Source: Siphonodentalium dalli
Taxonomy: Eukaryota; Mollusca; Scaphopoda; Gadilida; Siphonodentaliidae
Length of the DNA: 64,000 nt
Reading direction: 5' to 3'
NCBI GenBank assembly: GCA_032622095.1
Contig: CP136062.1
Span: forward strand, 197,787,887 to 197,851,886
Part shown: piece by piece, positions 59,251 to 64,000 of the stretch
Layout: each line of letters starts with the position of its first letter
How positions within the stretch are numbered: the stretch's first letter is position 1
Position numbers and translations under genes: made by a program
Notes under the pieces: model-generated
The model's input: the letters and a program-made list of their open reading frames with translations, nothing else
The model's database searches: none
What the model was told of the DNA's origin: nothing

Positions 59251-59593
59251 TGTCATACTCTGTGTGGTCCCGGTGTAGAATAGGCTTACCGCCCCACAGC
59301 GAGGGGTAATAATCCCCTGACGTGGCACTCTGTTTGCCGTGAGGTATATCCCGTGAGGTGCGGTGTATGAGTGGATACTAGGGCGGTCGTATAACGTGAG
59401 GAATCGATCTTCATGAACCTCTTTGGTCATACAGCTCTTACAAAAGGGTGATTAGTCGACCTGACTCAATCAATCGGCTAGGCATGCCTCTCCACAGTGT
59501 TTCAGATTATCAGATTAAATATATGTCATTTGTTGTGTTTTTTTCCTGGTTTCTAGTTGTGTGATCTTTTTTCCTGTGTGTTGTTTCTTTCGT

Positions 59594-60075
59594 GTCATGT
59601 CTCTTTGAATTTCGTCTTCATGACTGTTAAATGTTTCAATCTTGTAATGTTCAAACCTGTCTCGCTGTGGGGAAGTATCGGGAGGCTGCTATATGCAGTG
59701 GCTAAACGGATCACCGCTTCAGCTTTGGCCCGACCATAATTCGAAGTCCGAGGCGGCTGCTGGGCTAGTTGTCGATTATTTGCTTTTCATATGGCAACTC
59801 AAAAAGCAAAACGTAAGAATGATAACTCGTTCAGTTCCACTCATGTTGAGGTATATCCTCACTCAGTACTTGTTCTTGGTTTTGATTCGAATGTCAAGAG
59901 ACCATCTGTATTTGGTATCGATCTGTATTTGGTATCGATCTGTATTTGATATCGATAAAATGTCACAAGGCATAGCCCGACAATTAAAATATGTCAAACC
60001 AATTTGGACCTGGCCAATAAGTGGCTCTATCTGGTTGAATGTTCAAGAAACATTCAATCTGACACTCTTTTGCAA
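59594..60075. other. Unique DNA outside the right arm
   Basis: A short frame from ATG at ~59790 (MATQKAKRKNDNSFSSTHVE...) reads briefly protein-like but enters a triple repeat of GGTATCGATCTGTATTT (59915-59950) and stops. It is not called as a gene. Confidence 0.35.
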
Positions 60076-60476
60076 TTAACCCTTTACCCAACAGAACGGC
60101 CCTGTGCCAATGCATTCTCTTATATATGCGAGTCGACCATATGTCGCCTCGCATATATAAGAGAATGCATTGGCTTAACACATGTTAAAAATGATAAAAT
60201 TGTCCAAGAATGTAGAAAAATATTATAAAAAATGTTAAAAAATGTAAGAAAAAATTATAAAATTGTTAAAGAATGTTAGAAAAAATGGTAAACAGTGTTA
60301 AAAAATAATTTTTTTAGGCCAATGCATTCTCTTATATATGCGAGGCGACCTATGGTCGACTCGCATATATAAGAGAATGCATTGGCACAGGGCATAACTG
60401 TAACCATCACAATGTGGTCAATGAACCGGTTCCAATGATATCCATATTTGTATGGTGTTATTGAGACAGACCGAAG
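60076..60476 (+). mobile_element. piggyBac-type MITE lacking its right end (PB5)
   Basis: TTAA-CCCTTTACCCAACA at 60076-60093, both hairpins intact (60106-60173 and 60319-60386), and a longer AT-rich centre than PB1. The right ~75 bp is lost after GAGACAGACCGAAG, where LINE-like sequence begins. Confidence 0.85.
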
Positions 60477-60740
60477 CATGTATATGATCAAGTTTGGTTA
60501 AAAGTGTTTGTGTCGCATTATCCCATACTACATCTCCATACTCCTTTATGGGGGCGGAAATGTATATGTTTTAAACATAATTTCTATAGTTTTACGAAGC
60601 TGAGAAAGACGACTCGAGAATCTATACCGACTTCATGTTTGACTGTATTGTTACACCTACGAGTTTGTGACTACTTACTTGTACGATTGGTTCATTATCT
60701 AGGCTCAAGTTTAATAATGTGTCGTTTGTCGGGTAAGTGA
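60477..60740 (-). pseudogene. Degenerate LINE reverse-transcriptase fragment
   Basis: Read on the minus strand with stops and a frame change, two conserved blocks of CR1/Jockey-type RTs appear in order: PIVQVSSHKLVGVTIQSNMK (around 60690-60635) and SAPIKEYGDVVWDNATQTLL (around 60555-60495). Both fall after the catalytic motif. It abuts the broken end of the MITE at 60476, so this insertion or a rearrangement probably removed the MITE's right end. Confidence 0.65.
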
Positions 60741-61019
60741 CATATTTATCGATTTAGTTTTTGTAACATATAAAAGTGACCAACCACTGCTCCGACGAAA
60801 TGGATCTGTCAATGTCATATTTGAGAACTCTGGTGCATAGGTCTAATGAAAATTGTTTGGCGAAAAACATGTACCATCTGCCTAGATCAGAGTAGGGGAT
60901 TTTATCGAAGAAACAATATCGTGAATGTATAATTTACTCTGCTGATGTCACACAGACAGGACCACGCACAGTGATTGATTGTGACAAGTGGAATTCTGCA
61001 GTAGTACTATGCTATATTT

Positions 61020-61320
61020 GATGACTGTCGGCGGCCACGTTTTTCGTCGAAAATTGTTCAAATTTGATAGCGCTCATTTAGAGGTGCTTCTAAACATTCA
61101 TGTAAATTTTCAAATAAATTTTCAAATAATTGCGGGCTCCGGGGTGAATTTGAAATTCAAGATGGCTGTTGGTGGCCATGTTTTTAAAAAAATTCGGTCA
61201 AAATAGGAAGCTCCCATTTAGCGGTCACCCCGAAGATCCGTATGATGTTTTGTGATTATCGGAGAAGGGATGTGGTTTGTAGAGTGTGCCAAAGGATTTA
61301 GTCATGCAAAGAGTAAAATC
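61020..61320. repeat. AAGATGGC / GGCCATGTTTTT dispersed repeat copy
   Basis: GGCGGCCACGTTTTTCG, CAAGATGGCTGTTGGTGGCC, GCGGTCACCCCGAAGATCC and GGGATGTGG match the cluster at 49130-50700. Confidence 0.65.
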
Positions 61321-61350
61321 CAATATCATCTGAATGGGGGTTTAAAACAG

Positions 61351-61690
61351 AATTGGCTTCTTTTTCATCTCAGTCGCTAGGTGTGGCCATTTTATTCAGT
61401 CAAAATCTCGACTTCGAAATACACAACTCTATTAAAGATGTCTCTGGAAATTACATAATAATTGACGTAACTGTAGATAAACTTAGAATGACTATAGCTA
61501 ATATATACGGCCAAACGAAGATAACCCTGAGTTCTACAATAATTTGAAGGATAAGCTTCTTAAAGTCGGTAACACCCAAATAAAAATATGTGGCGATTGG
61601 AATATGGTTCAGGACCAATCGATGGATACTTATCATTATAAACATATTAGTCCGTGGGCCAATTCTCAGAAAGCCTCTAGTGTAGAAGTT
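61351..61690 (+). pseudogene. LINE ORF2 endonuclease-domain fragment
   Basis: The frame from ~61335 reads SQSLGVAILFSQNLDFEIHN, GNYIIIDVTVDKLRMTIANI, YGQTK. After a one-frame shift near 61525 it continues as EFYNNLKDKLLKVG, ICGDWNMVQDQSMDTYHY. The RGVAIL, NIYGP and GDWN blocks are hallmarks of the apurinic-type endonuclease of L1/Tx1-like LINEs. The catalytic N-terminal part and the rest of ORF2 are absent, so it is inactive. It is cut at its right side by the foldback element starting at 61700. Confidence 0.75.
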
Positions 61691-61699
61691 CGCTGAACA

Positions 61700-63796
61700 C
61701 CCCCCCCCCCTCCAACAAAGGTTTGTATATATCAAATTGAAGGTCATTGTATGACGCATCCGATTTTGCTTGTTGCCCGCTTCAGATTGTGTCCCAAAAT
61801 AGATTTTTCAGGGAAGACAACTCCTAACCCTAAAATAAAATAAATTTTCTTCGAGTACAAGTGTCAGCGTATAAAAAAATGACTGCGGTTATAAAGTGAA
61901 CAAGATATTGTTTATATTAATTATAGATCACCATAAAACAACTTGAGATACAACACTGGACCAATGTACAAGCTAGTTCGAAAAAAATGCGATAAATATT
62001 TTGAAATTGCGAAAAATTACTTGGATTTAGAAAAATAGTGTCACATATAATTGGCTATAACTTGTGAAACACAAGGGCTATTGACGCGCAACATATCTGA
62101 AAAATTGCCCCAAAGACATAGCAAAACAATTTGGATGATGGAATGCCAATTATATTTCTGTGAAAATGCGCTGTGGGCATAAACTTAACCCCAATCCCTA
62201 AAATATAATTTTTCTCAGAAAAATTAATTGTATAGTTTACACTTAGAATGCCGCATGCAAAGAAGGCTTTAGGGGCATAAAATGACACATTGTAGAGATT
62301 TATGAAGGTGAATCATAAACAATCTTGTCTGAACGTATTCTAAGATGAATATTTGGGGGGAAATGGTGAAAAATGGTAATTTTGACTAATTTCTCAAAAA
62401 TTGACAACACTGGTCCAGAATTTGTAAATTTATTAAACCTCATGAGGTTTTATGAATTGCACATGATCACTGTTTTGTCAACTATTTTATATTTTTATTT
62501 GAATTTTTGTACAAAGCCGATTATATATTTTTATATTTCAACTGGTCACATATAGCTACCTGAGGCTGATGAGTGAGACTCACGTTTTAGGGAGGTATTT
62601 TCTTATTTTCTGGCGCATTTTGTGACACTAGACACAAATTACGATATATACAGCATCGGACACTTCAGTTTGATAATTGTTTTAAGATGGCGACCAAAAC
62701 GGCCACCAACATCGAATATTTTCAATCTTACCGACACAAATTAAACTGGGTTCGTCATATGCGGATAAGGGAATTAGTCATTAAGAAATGCATTCACTGG
62801 TGCTCCGTATCAAGTATTCCCCCAATAAATGAGTATCTATAGTCCTTAAGATAATCAATTACCCATTAGCTTAAATTAATTGAAACAATAGTAGGGTTCT
62901 TCGGTTTGTTTACGGGTACCAATTAACTCATCATTAACAATTCCCTTGTCCCCAGATAACGAACTCAGCCACGTTTGTGACGGAAAGTGTGAGAAAGTTC
63001 GATTTTGTTGGCCGTTTTGGATGCCATCCTAAACTTATTGTCAAATATGTAGCGCATGTAATGCCATATCTATTGTCATTTGTGATCACTCTCCCGACAT
63101 GCGCGGCACTAGTTAAAATTCTCATTTTTTCATAAAAAAATATTTCAAATTTTAATCTTAGATCACATTCAGACACCGTTATTTATAATTCCCTTCATCA
63201 CTCTATACACTCTTTCAGTTTACGCTTCTAAAAACAACTTGACATGCAGCATTCTAAGTGTAAACTACATAATTCGTTTTTCTGCAAAAGTTATATTTTA
63301 GGGGGTGGGGTTAAGTTTACGCTCATATAACATTTTCACAGTAACACTCTTGGCATCCATTATAAAAATCGTTTTGATATGTCAATGGGGCAATTTTTTA
63401 GCCATGTTGCGGATCAATATCCCATGTGGTTCACAAGTTATGGCCATTTATATGTGACAATTGTTTTCAAAATCCAAGTCATTTTTCGCGATTTCAAAAT
63501 ATTTATCGTAATTTATTCTAACTAGCTCTAAGAATGGTCTAGTTTTGTATCTCGTGTCATTTTATGATCATTTCGTAATAATGTAAACGATATATTGTGC
63601 AGTTTATGACCGCAATTATTTGTTTATGCCCTGACACATGTACTCGAGAAAATTTTAATTTTGTTTTAGTGGTAAGAGTTGTCTTCCCTGAAAAATCTAT
63701 TTTGGGACACTTTCTGAAACGGACAACAAGCAAAATCTGATGCGCCATATGATGACCTTTAATTTGATATATAAAAACCTTTGTTGTGGGGGGGGG
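61700..63796. mobile_element. 2.1-kb foldback element with ~585-bp inverted arms
   Basis: Left arm 61700-62285 starts with C11, then TCCAACAAAGGTTTG and TCATTGTATGACGCATC. The right arm 63215-63796 is its reverse complement ending in G9. Matching inner blocks include TTTACACTTAGAATGC / GCATTCTAAGTGTAAA, AACTTAACCCCAATCCC / GGGGTGGGGTTAAG and ATTTTGAAATTGCGAAAAAT / ATTTTTCGCGATTTCAAAAT. The ~930-bp centre has no long frame. Arm identity looks like 75-85%. There is no transposase. Confidence 0.8.
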
Positions 63797-64000
63797 ATTG
63801 AAGCCAACTCGAAAAATATCTGGTTTGGCCCACGGACTATCATGGGTCTTATCAGTCTTCAATCTGTAAGTTCAGGACTTTGTCTGCTAGTACCAACTCT
63901 TATGTATTGGAACCGTTTTAATTTTGATAATAAAATCACCAAATTATCTTCAGTAAATTATGAAGAATAATAACTAGATTCAGATTGTACATGTAACTTG
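63797..64000. other. Right edge flank
   Basis: On the minus strand 63862-63800 reads DKTHDSPWAKPDIF, echoing YKHISPWANSQKA of the LINE fragment at 61640-61680, so this may be related LINE sequence in reverse. Too short to call. Confidence 0.3.

Larger units (their letters stand above)
53388..59593. repeat. Right arm of the giant inverted duplication
   Basis: Reverse complement of 32342-41157. It lacks the LINE (37562-39112) and the 1387-bp insert (33104-34490) and carries its own TTAA insertion (58428-58893). Its outer end, CTTTCGT at 59587-59593, meets unrelated DNA, while the left arm's outer end meets a truncated MITE. Confidence 0.9.

Noticed and set aside
32342-59593. Giant inverted arms as the terminal repeats of a Polinton/Maverick or other giant transposon
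   Set aside because: The spacer contains no integrase, polymerase B, capsid or other transposon gene, only Helitrons, LINE pieces and dispersed repeats. The arms end at a microsatellite and a broken MITE, not at clean termini with target duplications.
59790-59950. Short frame starting MATQKAKRKND
   Set aside because: About 50 codons ending in a triplicated GGTATCGATCTGTATTT; no exon signals or recognisable family.
1-64000. tRNA, rRNA or other structured RNA genes
   Set aside because: None was evident by eye, but a covariance-model search could find ones I missed; absence is not claimed with confidence.

Overview
This is a repeat-dense, AT-rich stretch of animal nuclear DNA. It has no operons or ribosome binding sites and very little protein-coding sequence. 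Non-LTR retrotransposon pieces, Helitrons with (CTGT)/(TG) runs, TTAA-targeted miniature transposons and a class A G-protein-coupled receptor together point to an invertebrate metazoan, probably marine (lophotrochozoan or non-vertebrate deuterostome). The species cannot be told from the sequence.

Host genes. Only two regions look like host genes. One is a terminal coding exon on the minus strand at the left edge (stop at 120, AATAAA just beyond). The other is an intact, intronless rhodopsin-like receptor on the minus strand at 13120-14415, whose DRY motif reads DHH. I see no functional link between them. All other coding sequence is broken LINE material: a 5'-truncated reverse transcriptase (37562-39112), an L1/Tx1-like 3' half with poly(A) (44270-46205), a frameshifted ORF1 (51786-52602), an endonuclease fragment (61351-61690) and an RT relic (60477-60740).

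Mobile DNA, left to right: a 38-bp satellite (1436-2085); twin 350-bp inverted-repeat elements (3928-4722); a piggyBac-type MITE nested in another MITE (5245-5880); Helitron arrays at 7928-10428, 18916-20434, 29058-30381 and 41205-42727, each flanked by A and T and joined head to tail; a 1.6-kb element with 220-bp TIRs (11107-12706); a rearranged piggyBac-MITE cluster (15912-16629); assorted foldbacks (20-28 kb); and a TA-flanked TIR element (31006-31857).

The dominant structure is a very large inverted duplication. The left arm, 32342-41157, matches the right arm, 53388-59593, in reverse, with a 12-kb spacer. Each arm carries insertions the other lacks (a LINE and a 1.4-kb insert on the left, a TTAA element on the right), so the window holds its own empty target sites. 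A third, more diverged partial copy lies in the spacer (42860-43990) and is interrupted by a piggyBac MITE exactly at TTAA. The right end (61700-63796) is a foldback element with arms of nearly 600 bp beside LINE endonuclease sequence.

All repeat boundaries were read by eye. Percent identities are rough impressions, not computed values.
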